This document shows, piece after piece, positions 16,658 through 23,625 of a stretch of 43,305 bases of DNA. The DNA lies in contig JBGSUL010000007.1 of NCBI GenBank assembly GCA_041736155.1, forward strand, positions 1 through 43,305, given 5' to 3'. This DNA comes from JANPLN01 sp041736155 (GTDB taxonomy: Bacteria; Bdellovibrionota; Bdellovibrionia; Bdellovibrionales; JAGQZY01). Below the pieces are notes generated by a model, which was given only the letters and a program-made list of their open reading frames with translations, made no database searches and was not told the origin of the DNA. The stretch's first letter is position 1, and the number at the start of each line of letters is the position of its first letter. A program made the position numbers and the translations under genes.

Positions 16658-16673
16658 AGCAACCCCGGTGCCA
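16658..16673 (-). promoter_or_regulatory. Sigma-54 (RpoN) promoter of the fliL-fliA flagellar operon
   Basis: On the minus strand the sequence TGGCAC, 5 nt, TTGCT occurs, which matches the sigma-54 -24/-12 consensus (TGGCAC N5 TTGCW) at every defined position. The predicted start, about 12 nt downstream of the GC, is near 16646. This leaves a leader of about 22 nt containing the GGGGGA ribosome site of fliL. Such a promoter needs an ATP-driven enhancer-binding activator. Confidence 0.9.
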
Positions 16674-16836
16674 CACCGACCAAAGAAGGGGAATGACCGT
16701 GAGAAACAAATGGTGGACCTTTCGCCGACATTTCTCCGTGAACTGCGCACGGTGTTCTGACTACTAAGAGCCGAGATATTGACAGGACTGAGGAAAGTTA
16801 TGTTATACCTGAGGTCGGGGTTGGGGATCATTTTAA

Positions 16837-16867
16837 CAGTCCAATAGACGGTCCAAAGATCAGTCCA
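16837..16867 (+). repeat. Three direct repeats with a 12-bp period upstream of the SPOR promoter
   Basis: CAGTCCA (16837-16843), CGGTCCA (16849-16855) and CAGTCCA (16861-16867) begin exactly 12 bp apart, and the TTGACC -35 begins a further 12 bp on, at 16873. The spacing is not a full helical turn of 10.5 bp. The block has the look of tandem binding sites for an activator or repressor placed right against the promoter. Confidence 0.55.
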
Positions 16868-16872
16868 GAAAG

Positions 16873-16902
16873 TTGACCCATCCCGGTAAAGTCTCTTATC
16901 CT
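16873..16902 (+). promoter_or_regulatory. Sigma-70-type promoter of the SPOR-domain gene
   Basis: TTGACC (16873-16878) and TATCCT (16897-16902) are separated by 18 nt and point at the gene starting at 16959. Each hexamer matches the consensus in four or five positions. The leader would be about 50 nt. Confidence 0.5.
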
Positions 16903-16958
16903 GAGCATCTAGGGGATTTCCCCGTATCGCTCATGAGAGCAAAGAAGGATGGAACCAT

Positions 16959-17699
16959 ATGAAAAAATCTGAGACTCCAAAAAAGGACGGACGCCTCGAA
17001 AAAGTCGTCGTATTTTTACTTGTCGTATTAATCTCACTCCTCTCGTTCAGTGTTGGAGTTATCTCTGGCAAAGGCTTGAGTGATAAAGAATATGCTCTCA
17101 AAGCCGTCGACCAAAAATATTCTCACGCTCTCAATGAAGACACTGCCACAGAAGCTGGCGAAGGTGATCTTTCTGAAGAAGAAATTCAACAATTAGCGAA
17201 TGCGGCGATTCAAGCTGCCGAAAAAAATGGTGGCCCACAAGAAGACGAAAACTCTGACGCTTCCGAAGCGGCAGAAATCGCCGCTCTCGAAAAGAAAGCC
17301 GGACATGGCGTCACTGGCGGACATGCGGCGACGGACAGCCATGCTGACAATAACGGACACGCTGCTCCCGCTGCGACTGCCGGACATGCTCCTGGGGCCG
17401 AACACGCAGTTAATCAAGACGATCGCATTCCCTCAAGCGTGAAAAAAGCAGCTATGGCTGCAGAATACACTGTGCAAGTGGCTGCTTATCCCTCGGTGAA
17501 AGATGCAGAAACCTTATCTGCGGCTTTGATCAAAAAAGGTTATCCAGCCTATCCACTCAAAGTGAGTGTGAATGGTGCAGATTGGTATAAAGTGAGCGTT
17601 GGTAGCTTTAAAAACCGCAAAGAAGCGATGGATTATCAAGCGGACATGAAAAAACAAGGCGTAGTTAAAGACGCATTTGTCCATAAGCTTACAAAATAA
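16959..17699 (+). CDS. Membrane-anchored SPOR-domain protein with His/Ala-rich linker
   Basis: A 246-residue protein with a cytoplasmic basic N-terminus, one membrane helix (about 17-37), a long periplasmic linker and a C-terminal SPOR domain (about 168-244: EYTVQVAAYPSVKDAETLSA, then WYKVSVGSFKNRKEAMDY). SPOR domains bind denuded peptidoglycan glycan strands, typically at the division septum, so the protein probably acts in cell division or envelope remodelling. The linker (about 105-150) is acidic at first, then carries many Gly-His-Ala units, an unusual composition that could bind metal. It is divergent from the flagellar operon and precedes the helicase gene by 56 nt, possibly in one transcript. 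Confidence 0.85.
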   Translation: MKKSETPKKDGRLEKVVVFLLVVLISLLSFSVGVISGKGLSDKEYALKAVDQKYSHALNEDTATEAGEGDLSEEEIQQLANAAIQAAEKNGGPQEDENSDASEAAEIAALEKKAGHGVTGGHAATDSHADNNGHAAPAATAGHAPGAEHAVNQDDRIPSSVKKAAMAAEYTVQVAAYPSVKDAETLSAALIKKGYPAYPLKVSVNGADWYKVSVGSFKNRKEAMDYQADMKKQGVVKDAFVHKLTK

Positions 17700-17755
17700 T
17701 CACCTTGAGTTTGTCTGGGTTGACTTCACTCCCAGAATGATCGACTTTACGGTTT

Positions 17756-20002
17756 ATGTCCTCGCACATAAACCTGAATCCCGCCCAACAAAAAGCCGTT
17801 GAACACACAGGATCACCCTTGCTGATCCTGGCAGGTGCAGGTTCGGGAAAAACCCGCGTTCTCACACAAAAAATTTGCCATCTGATTGAAACAAAGACCT
17901 TTGAACCACGGCAAATTCTCGCGGTCACATTTACCAACAAAGCGTCTCGAGAAATGAAAGAACGCATGGGGCATATGCTGCCACCGCATCTCGCTTACGA
18001 TGTGTGGATCAGCACTTTTCACTCTCTAGGAGTGCAAATTCTGCGACGTTATTGTGAGGTCTTAGGCTACAAAAAAGGCTTTACTATTTTTGACGACAGC
18101 GACCAAACGACCGTCATTAAAAAAGTTCTTAAAAAACTAAACCTCAACGAAAAAATTATCACTCCCAAGTTTTGCCAATCGCGCATTAACATGGCGAAGT
18201 CGTCGGCTTTGTCACAAATGGAAATCGACTCGCAAAAAGCTTTGTTTAGCAAAGAGTTCTCCGCCATCTATGCCGCTTACGAACAAGAATTGAAAGCCAA
18301 CAATGCTTTTGATTTTGGCGACTTAATCTCTAAAAGTTTGCACTTGCTGGAAAATTTTCCGCAAGTCCGCGAAGAATTGCAAAACAGCTTCCGTTTTATC
18401 ATGGTCGATGAGTATCAAGATACCAACGTCACGCAGTACCGGTTGATGAAGGCACTTTGTGCCGACAAAAATAATATTTGTGTGGTCGGCGATGAAGATC
18501 AGTCCATTTATGCCTGGCGTGGTGCGGACATCACCAATATTCTTAATTTCGAAAAAGACTTTGCTGGCACCACGGTGATCAAGCTTGAGCAAAATTATCG
18601 CTCGACAAAAAACATCATCGCTGCGGCTTATGGAGTGATCTCGCACAATTCTCAGCGGCACGATAAAAAACTCTTTACCGACAACCCTGCGGGCGACCTG
18701 GTCAAAGTAGTCGAAGTAGAGAATGAATACGACGAAGCCCAGTTTGCCGCTGACAAAATTGCCTCTCTTCGACTCGATGGGCTTTCGCTCAATGATGTGG
18801 CCATTTTTTATCGCACCAACGCACAATCACGCGTGCTCGAAGAACAATTGCGCAATAAGCAAATTCCTTACCGTTTGTACGGTGGAATTCGTTTCTATGA
18901 TCGCAAAGAGATTAAAGATGTGGTCTCTTACCTCAACCTTCTTCTCAACCCGACAGACGATGTGTCGTTTAAACGTGTGGTGAATGTACCGGCGCGAAGC
19001 TTGGGAAAAACCACCATTGAGAATCTTGAACAGATCAGCATTGATCATCAGTGCAGTATGGTGGAAGCTTCCATTCGCGCTATGCAGACCAAGGCGTTGC
19101 CGTCGCGCGCCTCCGGCAAACTCAGTGAGTTTTTAGATCTGCTCGTGAAGCTTCGTGAAAAAGCCACGTCTCTAGATCTTTATGCACTCTACAACGAAGT
19201 TTTAGATGTGACGGGATATTTGCGTGAGCTTGAGCAAGATGACACCATCGAATCCAAATCACGCATTGAAAACTTACAAGAATTTGGCAACGCAATCTTG
19301 CGTTTTACCGAAACTCATCAGGACGATGCCTCTCTCGAAAAATTTCTCAGCGACATGGCTCTGGTCTCCGAAGCCGACAGTAGCGAAGAAACACAAAATC
19401 AACCGGCTGTGACTTTGATGACTTTACATATCTCAAAGGGTCTCGAATTTCCTGTGGTCTTTATGATGGGTATGGAAGAGGGACTTTTTCCTGGCCATCA
19501 AAGTATCGAAGAAGCTGGCGATCGCATGGAAGAAGAACGCCGCCTCTGTTACGTGGGTATGACTCGTGCGGAAAAATCACTTTACATGCTCCACGCACGC
19601 AGTCGTCGCCATTGGGGCGAACATACGTTTAATCCCCCGAGCCGTTTTATAGACGAAATCCCGCCGACGCTCATCGAACCTGTGAGCATGGTGCAAAAGC
19701 GTCCCAGTTTTATGGGGCGCCCCTCAGCCACAGGATTTTCGCGCAGTGGTTCCGCAAGTTTTAAAGGTGCTCGAGCTACAAACAAAGAATCCTTTGATGT
19801 GTTTCCCGATTACGAAAACATGAGTGATCTACACGAAAGCGGACCTTATAAAAAAGGGGCTCGCGTTCGCCATCCCGTTTTTGGAGCCGGTTCTATTTTT
19901 CAAGTGGAAGGCGCCGGAGATTCCACGAAGGTTTCTATTCTCTTTGGCGATCAATCGATTAAAAAATTTATCGCCAAACACGCCAATCTGACGTTTTTGT
20001 AA
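17756..20002 (+). CDS. UvrD/PcrA-type superfamily 1 DNA helicase
   Basis: ATP-dependent 3'-5' helicase for nucleotide-excision and mismatch repair or clearing RecA and stalled polymerases. All SF1 motifs are present: Q-motif LNPAQQKAVEH, Walker A AGAGSGKT (26-33), LAVTFTNKASREMKERM, DEYQDT, GDEDQSIYAWRGA, LEQNYRST, TLHISKGLEFPVVF and RRLCYVGMTRA. The C-terminus (about 695-748, KKGARVRHPVFGAGSIFQVE) is the Tudor-like domain of PcrA/UvrD that contacts RNA polymerase. The 748 residues match the family. UvrD, PcrA and Rep are hard to tell apart by eye; the Tudor-like tail favours UvrD/PcrA. Confidence 0.93.
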   Translation: MSSHINLNPAQQKAVEHTGSPLLILAGAGSGKTRVLTQKICHLIETKTFEPRQILAVTFTNKASREMKERMGHMLPPHLAYDVWISTFHSLGVQILRRYCEVLGYKKGFTIFDDSDQTTVIKKVLKKLNLNEKIITPKFCQSRINMAKSSALSQMEIDSQKALFSKEFSAIYAAYEQELKANNAFDFGDLISKSLHLLENFPQVREELQNSFRFIMVDEYQDTNVTQYRLMKALCADKNNICVVGDEDQSIYAWRGADITNILNFEKDFAGTTVIKLEQNYRSTKNIIAAAYGVISHNSQRHDKKLFTDNPAGDLVKVVEVENEYDEAQFAADKIASLRLDGLSLNDVAIFYRTNAQSRVLEEQLRNKQIPYRLYGGIRFYDRKEIKDVVSYLNLLLNPTDDVSFKRVVNVPARSLGKTTIENLEQISIDHQCSMVEASIRAMQTKALPSRASGKLSEFLDLLVKLREKATSLDLYALYNEVLDVTGYLRELEQDDTIESKSRIENLQEFGNAILRFTETHQDDASLEKFLSDMALVSEADSSEETQNQPAVTLMTLHISKGLEFPVVFMMGMEEGLFPGHQSIEEAGDRMEEERRLCYVGMTRAEKSLYMLHARSRRHWGEHTFNPPSRFIDEIPPTLIEPVSMVQKRPSFMGRPSATGFSRSGSASFKGARATNKESFDVFPDYENMSDLHESGPYKKGARVRHPVFGAGSIFQVEGAGDSTKVSILFGDQSIKKFIAKHANLTFL

Positions 20003-20048
20003 GCTGATCGGCTTGCATCTTGTTTATGTCTCCTGTTAAGCTTTTTTC

Positions 20049-20348
20049 ATGGATCTGAATCTCTATATCCAAAGACTTATGGCACTTCCCTATGTTCCTG
20101 GGATTATCAGCTGGGTGTTTTTTGGTTTGGTAGCGGGAGTAACAGCTAAAATTCTTTTGCCAGGGCAAGAGAATCTAGGTTGGATTCGCACCATTCTCGT
20201 CGGCATCATCGGCGCCTTTCTCGGTGGATTCGCTGCGGCCTCCATGGGTTACACCGTGACCGTCGGTTGGAACATGGCGGGCTTTCTCGCAGCCGTCGGT
20301 GGTGCGTTGGTGCTGCTTCTCTTAAATCGTTTAGTCAACCGTTCTTAA
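20049..20348 (+). CDS. GlsB/YeaQ/YmgE-family membrane protein
   Basis: A 99-residue protein with three hydrophobic helices (about 15-37, 46-67, 72-93). The Gly-rich pattern VFFGLVAGVTAKILLPG and ILVGIIGAFLGGFAA is that of the transglycosylase-associated (GlsB/YeaQ) family, small inner-membrane proteins often induced by stress; their activity is not known. It lies 46 nt after the helicase gene and 18 nt before a lipoprotein gene. Confidence 0.85.
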   Translation: MDLNLYIQRLMALPYVPGIISWVFFGLVAGVTAKILLPGQENLGWIRTILVGIIGAFLGGFAAASMGYTVTVGWNMAGFLAAVGGALVLLLLNRLVNRS

Positions 20349-20366
20349 TTAACAAACGAGGTTTTT

Positions 20367-20657
20367 ATGCTAAAAAAAATCATACCTTTTGCTGTTCTTG
20401 CACTTATCTCCGCGTGTTCCAGCCCGCCCATTAAACCCGAAGCTAAAAATGTCGAAGTCAGTCGCAACGACGCTCACAAAAGCTGCCAAGAGATCGGCCG
20501 TGTAGAAGGTCGCGTAATGAATACGAAAGGCACTTTTGAAGAAGCCCTCGAAGACATGAAACTTGACGCCGCCAAAAAAGGTGCGAACTTTGTAAAGATG
20601 GAACAAACAGGTGCTCTTGGCCAAGCGGTTGCTGGCGTCGCTTACTTTTGTAACTAG
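20367..20657 (+). CDS. Small lipoprotein, DUF4156-like
   Basis: A 96-residue lipoprotein: signal peptide MLKKIIPFAVLALISAC with a lipobox ending at Cys17. The residue pattern after it (SCQEIGRVEGRV, then a helix EDMKLDAAKKGANFVKME and a terminal GVAYFC) resembles DUF4156 outer-membrane lipoproteins. After cleavage the mature chain starts CSSPP, so it is not obviously retained in the inner membrane. Function unknown. A weak 7-bp hairpin (20662-20678) follows the stop. Confidence 0.8.
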   Translation: MLKKIIPFAVLALISACSSPPIKPEAKNVEVSRNDAHKSCQEIGRVEGRVMNTKGTFEEALEDMKLDAAKKGANFVKMEQTGALGQAVAGVAYFCN

Positions 20658-20726
20658 AAGACTTAAATCAAATTTAAGATTTCGGAGTGGATCTATAACT
20701 TTCCTGAGTGACGCGAAGGACCTATG

Positions 20727-21233
20727 TTAAAAGCGTTTGGCCATAATGAAGTCGGTTTGGGCTTCGTCGCCCATGATGAAGGGGTGTGAGGCTATTTTTT
20801 CGAAGCCGCATTTTTGGTAGAATTTTTGGGCGCGGAAGTTATTTTCCCATACGCCGAGCCACATCGCTGAGAAGCCGAGCTCTTTGGCTTTTTTCTCGCA
20901 CGTTGCCATCATTTCTTGGGCCCAACCGCGGCCATGATATTCTGCTAAGAGATAAAAACGCTTAAGCTCTAGTGAAATATCTTGATAGGTCTCTTGCTCA
21001 TTCACCAACATTAGCATGTAGCCGACGATTTGTTCCTCGACGAAGACTCCCAACGTCCACGTTTGTGGACGGGCAATGTCTTGTGCTAAAGCGGTAGGAG
21101 TTAAATGCACATTGGCATAATCCATGACACTTTTGGCTGTGTTCGTTGGCAGAAAGGTTTCGAGAAAGATTTTATGCGCCACTGGCGCTAGAATTTCTGC
21201 ATCCTGGGGTGTGATTTCGCGTATTTTAAACAT
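20727..21233 (-). CDS. GNAT-family N-acetyltransferase
   Basis: A 168-residue cytoplasmic enzyme with the GNAT fold. LKRFYLLAEYHGRGWAQEMM holds the acetyl-CoA pyrophosphate loop (a Q/RxxGxG/A-type turn). MWLGVWENNFRAQKFYQKCGF is the conserved fourth motif. The N-terminus (MFKIREITPQDAEILAPVAH) is typical. The acceptor substrate cannot be read from the sequence. AGGAG lies 7 nt upstream of the ATG. The gene is divergent from the zinc-ribbon membrane protein. Confidence 0.85.
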   Translation of the reverse strand: MFKIREITPQDAEILAPVAHKIFLETFLPTNTAKSVMDYANVHLTPTALAQDIARPQTWTLGVFVEEQIVGYMLMLVNEQETYQDISLELKRFYLLAEYHGRGWAQEMMATCEKKAKELGFSAMWLGVWENNFRAQKFYQKCGFEKIASHPFIMGDEAQTDFIMAKRF

Positions 21234-21273
21234 GAGGTAGCTCCTGAAAACCTTTTATGATAAACCTTTGCCA

Positions 21274-21621
21274 ATGATTATCACTAATCTCGCTGGTGAA
21301 AAGATTATCTACCCCGATCAAAAAATCGATACGATCGGTCTATTTCCGCGCCTTAAAAAAACGGCCATCACTTTGTTAAAAACAGGTGCTGTCACCTGCC
21401 TTTTTGCTTTAATTCCTATTCTGCACTTTGTGCTTGTCCCTATTGGGGCGCTGGTTATGATTTTTGCCACGTGGAGTGCATGGAAACAGAGTTATTATCT
21501 CCCCTTGTTTGAGGTCCATTGCCCCAGCTGCGATCAAAAATCATCGACCACGGTAGCTGGAGCCATTCTTCCGCTACGTACCTACTGCCCGCACTGCCGC
21601 AACTTGATTTTTCTTAGCTAA
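21274..21621 (+). CDS. Small membrane protein with C-terminal zinc ribbon
   Basis: A 115-residue protein of unknown function. A hydrophilic N-terminus is followed by one long or two tight helices (about 38-72) and a C-terminal Cys-x2-Cys (CPSCDQ) and Cys-x2-Cys (CPHCRN) pair that should form a zinc ribbon. The ATG at 21274 is preferred; an in-frame TTG lies two codons upstream, and neither has a clear ribosome site. Its stop codon lies within the left arm of the large inverted repeat that follows. Confidence 0.65.
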   Translation: MIITNLAGEKIIYPDQKIDTIGLFPRLKKTAITLLKTGAVTCLFALIPILHFVLVPIGALVMIFATWSAWKQSYYLPLFEVHCPSCDQKSSTTVAGAILPLRTYCPHCRNLIFLS

Positions 21622-21711
21622 CAGTTCCCTTTTTGTATCGCACTGCTTTCCAAAAAGAGAACTGTTACCTTTTTGAAAAGCAGTGCGATACAAAAAGGGA
21701 ACTGTTAGCTA
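21615..21711. repeat. 97-bp near-perfect inverted repeat (MITE- or REP-like element)
   Basis: Left arm 21615-21657 and right arm 21669-21711 are 43-nt complements with one mismatch (C21650 against A21676), closing an 11-nt loop. The loop AGAACTGTTAC repeats the end unit of the arms (AACAGTTC), so the element is nested. Both ends are TAGCTA, which is itself a palindrome and could be a target duplication. The left end holds the stop codon of the upstream gene. The right end abuts the ribosome site of the downstream lipoprotein. It could also act as a strong terminator-like structure. No second copy occurs in this window. Confidence 0.85.
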
Positions 21712-21721
21712 GGGGGAATTC

Positions 21722-22558
21722 ATACGTCTTTTTTTATTCAGTATTCTCATCGTCCTTTCAGGCTGTGCCACCTCAAAAACTTTAAATATCAAAGAGGCCA
21801 CACTTCCTCTTCCTGAAAGTTATCAAATAACACAAGTTCCAGATGCGGCTGTGGTGCTCGCTAACGATCCCAAGGCGCCCCCTGCTGCTCTGTTGGCCAG
21901 TGCTCGTCAGCAAGGACAATTGGCTCTTGTCTTAACTCGCGAATCAGAAGTGTTCGAGGAAGTGGCCCACGGGCACCCGCTGATTGTTCGACTTAAACGG
22001 GGATGGGGCTGGTGGTCTCATTGGCAATATTCTGTACTCGTAGGCTATGATCGTGCCAAACAAAAAGTTTTTCTTCTATCGGAAAACGGTCAAAACGAAG
22101 AAATGACCATGGAAGATTTTGGGAGCGCCTGGGAGCAAGCCCATGGCTGGGCGCTGTTGGTACTGCCTCCGCAGACATTGCCTGTCAGTCAAAGGGAGTT
22201 GGATGTGACCACGGCAGCGATAGCACTGGAGCAAGCGGCGGGCCCCGAAGTTGCAGAAACCACCTATCGTGAAATTTTAAAAAAATGGCCCAAAAATATC
22301 GGCGCGCGTTTTGGTTTATCCAACACTCGGTATGCACAAAACGACACCGCAGGCGCCGTGAGTGAATTGCAAACCTTAGTTAAAAATGTTCCGGGACTCG
22401 CTCCTGCGTGGCACAATCTTTCACTGCTTCTCAAAGAACAAGGTCGTATGAAAGAGGCCAAAGTGGCCGCACAAAAAGCTCAAGAGACCGCTTCTGCTTC
22501 CGAAAAAGAAAAATATCGTCAACAATTTAATAAACCCGCACCCAAGGAGACTCGCTAA
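21722..22558 (+). CDS. TPR lipoprotein with degenerate C39-peptidase-like domain, apparent ATA start
   Basis: The open frame begins after TAG 21710-21712 and encodes a perfect lipoprotein signal (RLFLFSILIVLSGC) with no ATG, GTG or TTG before the lipobox. An ATA at 21722 lies 5 nt after AGGGGG and would give 278 residues. A GTG at 21851 is the first standard start but would delete the signal. The middle (WSHWQYSVLVGYD, then WEQAHGWALLVLPP) resembles PA2778-type C39-like lipoproteins, but the segment with the catalytic Cys (xCGPAALA) is absent and the usual HY is QY. The C-terminal half has about two TPR units (TYREILKKWPKNIGARFG, NLSLLLKEQGRMKEAK). It is probably a non-catalytic outer-membrane lipoprotein. 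The stop overlaps the SDR start (TAATG). Confidence 0.7.
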   Translation: MRLFLFSILIVLSGCATSKTLNIKEATLPLPESYQITQVPDAAVVLANDPKAPPAALLASARQQGQLALVLTRESEVFEEVAHGHPLIVRLKRGWGWWSHWQYSVLVGYDRAKQKVFLLSENGQNEEMTMEDFGSAWEQAHGWALLVLPPQTLPVSQRELDVTTAAIALEQAAGPEVAETTYREILKKWPKNIGARFGLSNTRYAQNDTAGAVSELQTLVKNVPGLAPAWHNLSLLLKEQGRMKEAKVAAQKAQETASASEKEKYRQQFNKPAPKETR

Positions 22559-23331
22559 TGTCCACAGCTCTTATCACGGGTGCCTCCAGTGGCATCGGCC
22601 GCGCCCTTGCCCATGTTTTTGCTCGTCAACAGTACAATGTGATTCTTGTCGCTCGTCGGGAAGATCTTTTAAATTCTCTCAAAAAAGAACTTTCCAAATA
22701 TCCCATCCAAGTGGATCTTCTCGCGCTCGATCTCACCCAATCACACGCTGTCGAAAAACTTTTTTCCTGGACGCAAAACCAAAATTTAAAAGTGGATGTT
22801 TTGGTGAATAATGCTGGCTTTGGCGAGTTTGGAAATTTCCATGAAATCTCTCGAGAGCGACAATTAAACATGATTCACCTCAATATTTCCACGCTCACAG
22901 AACTGTCGCATTTCTATTTGCCAAACATGCTTCAACAGAAAAAAGGACACATTATCAATATTGCCTCTACGGCCGCCTTTCAAGCCGGCCCAAGCATGGC
23001 GGTGTATTTTGCTTCTAAATCTTATGTCTTGAGTTTTTCTGAAGCGCTCAGCGAGGAACTGAGCGGAACTGGCGTTGGTGTGACAGCGATTTGCCCAGGA
23101 CCAACACAATCAGAGTTTGTCGAAGCAGCTCATCTTAAGAGTTCGAATCTTTTTAAACGTTCGGTTCCCTCATCCGAAGATGTGGCAGAGTTTACCTGGA
23201 ATGCTATGCAAAACAAAAGAGTGGTGGCCGTCCATGGATTAGCAAACAATGTGATGGTGCAAAGTCTGCGATTTTCTCCACGATCAATGGCTCGCAAAGT
23301 AGCTAAATGGGTTTTAAGAGCCAATGTCTAA
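22558..23331 (+). CDS. Short-chain dehydrogenase/reductase (DltE-like)
   Basis: A 257-residue classical SDR enzyme, NAD(P)H-dependent. Cofactor motif TGASSGIG is at 7-14, NNAG at 84-87. The catalytic Ser is in NIAS (137), and YFASK holds Tyr150 and Lys154. VARRED after the second strand, with two Arg, suggests NADP(H). A PG motif (ICPGPTQSEF) closes the active site. The substrate is unknown; the family includes acyl or lipid-related reductases. Translation is coupled to the upstream lipoprotein by a one-base overlap. Confidence 0.9.
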   Translation: MSTALITGASSGIGRALAHVFARQQYNVILVARREDLLNSLKKELSKYPIQVDLLALDLTQSHAVEKLFSWTQNQNLKVDVLVNNAGFGEFGNFHEISRERQLNMIHLNISTLTELSHFYLPNMLQQKKGHIINIASTAAFQAGPSMAVYFASKSYVLSFSEALSEELSGTGVGVTAICPGPTQSEFVEAAHLKSSNLFKRSVPSSEDVAEFTWNAMQNKRVVAVHGLANNVMVQSLRFSPRSMARKVAKWVLRANV

Positions 23332-23516
23332 GCGACTTTTAAAACAAACAACTTAGGTGTTGTTTTCATTTCGAAGAAGGATTGAACTTTACGAAGGCGC
23401 CACGAATTGTAGTCTGGCAAAGCCGCCAACTGCACAGTGGCCGTCTCCACCGACTTAAAGTTTTGTGGGATAACCAAGGTTCCTGTTAATAAGATCGACA
23501 AAATAAGCGTCTTCAT
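23328..23516 (-). CDS. Possible small secreted protein
   Basis: A 62-residue frame with a believable signal peptide (MKTLILSILLTGTLVIPQ) and a basic mature part (VQLAALPDYNSWRLRKVQSFFEM). It overlaps the end of the SDR gene by 4 nt on the opposite strand. No clear ribosome site is seen. I do not recognise it. The signal-like N-terminus is the only positive evidence. Confidence 0.4.
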   Translation of the reverse strand: MKTLILSILLTGTLVIPQNFKSVETATVQLAALPDYNSWRLRKVQSFFEMKTTPKLFVLKVA

Positions 23517-23625
23517 ACTCAATAGATCGGAAGAATTTCCCTAGACTTGAGTCGATATTGTTTCAACCTGAGATTCATTGTAAATAAATCGACAATTTTG
23601 CTAGATTTTCAAAAAGAGAAAGACT

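Larger units (their letters stand above)
16625..16958. other. Divergent regulatory region between the flagellar operon and the SPOR gene
   Basis: A 334-nt gene-free stretch between the divergent fliL and SPOR-protein genes. It holds a sigma-54 promoter facing fliL, a sigma-70-type promoter facing the SPOR gene, and a block of three 12-bp repeats just upstream of that promoter. The roughly 150 nt between the two promoters would be the natural place for activator (enhancer) sites of a FleQ/FlrC-type regulator, but I cannot name such sites. Confidence 0.7.

Noticed and set aside
16625..16831. A 69-residue N-terminal extension of FliL
   Set aside because: It would span the sigma-54 promoter, has no ribosome site and does not resemble FliL; the GTG at 16624 has a strong site.
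17714..17736. Hairpin TCTGGG/CCCAGA between the SPOR and helicase genes as a terminator
   Set aside because: The stem is only 6 bp with an 11-nt loop and no T-run follows.
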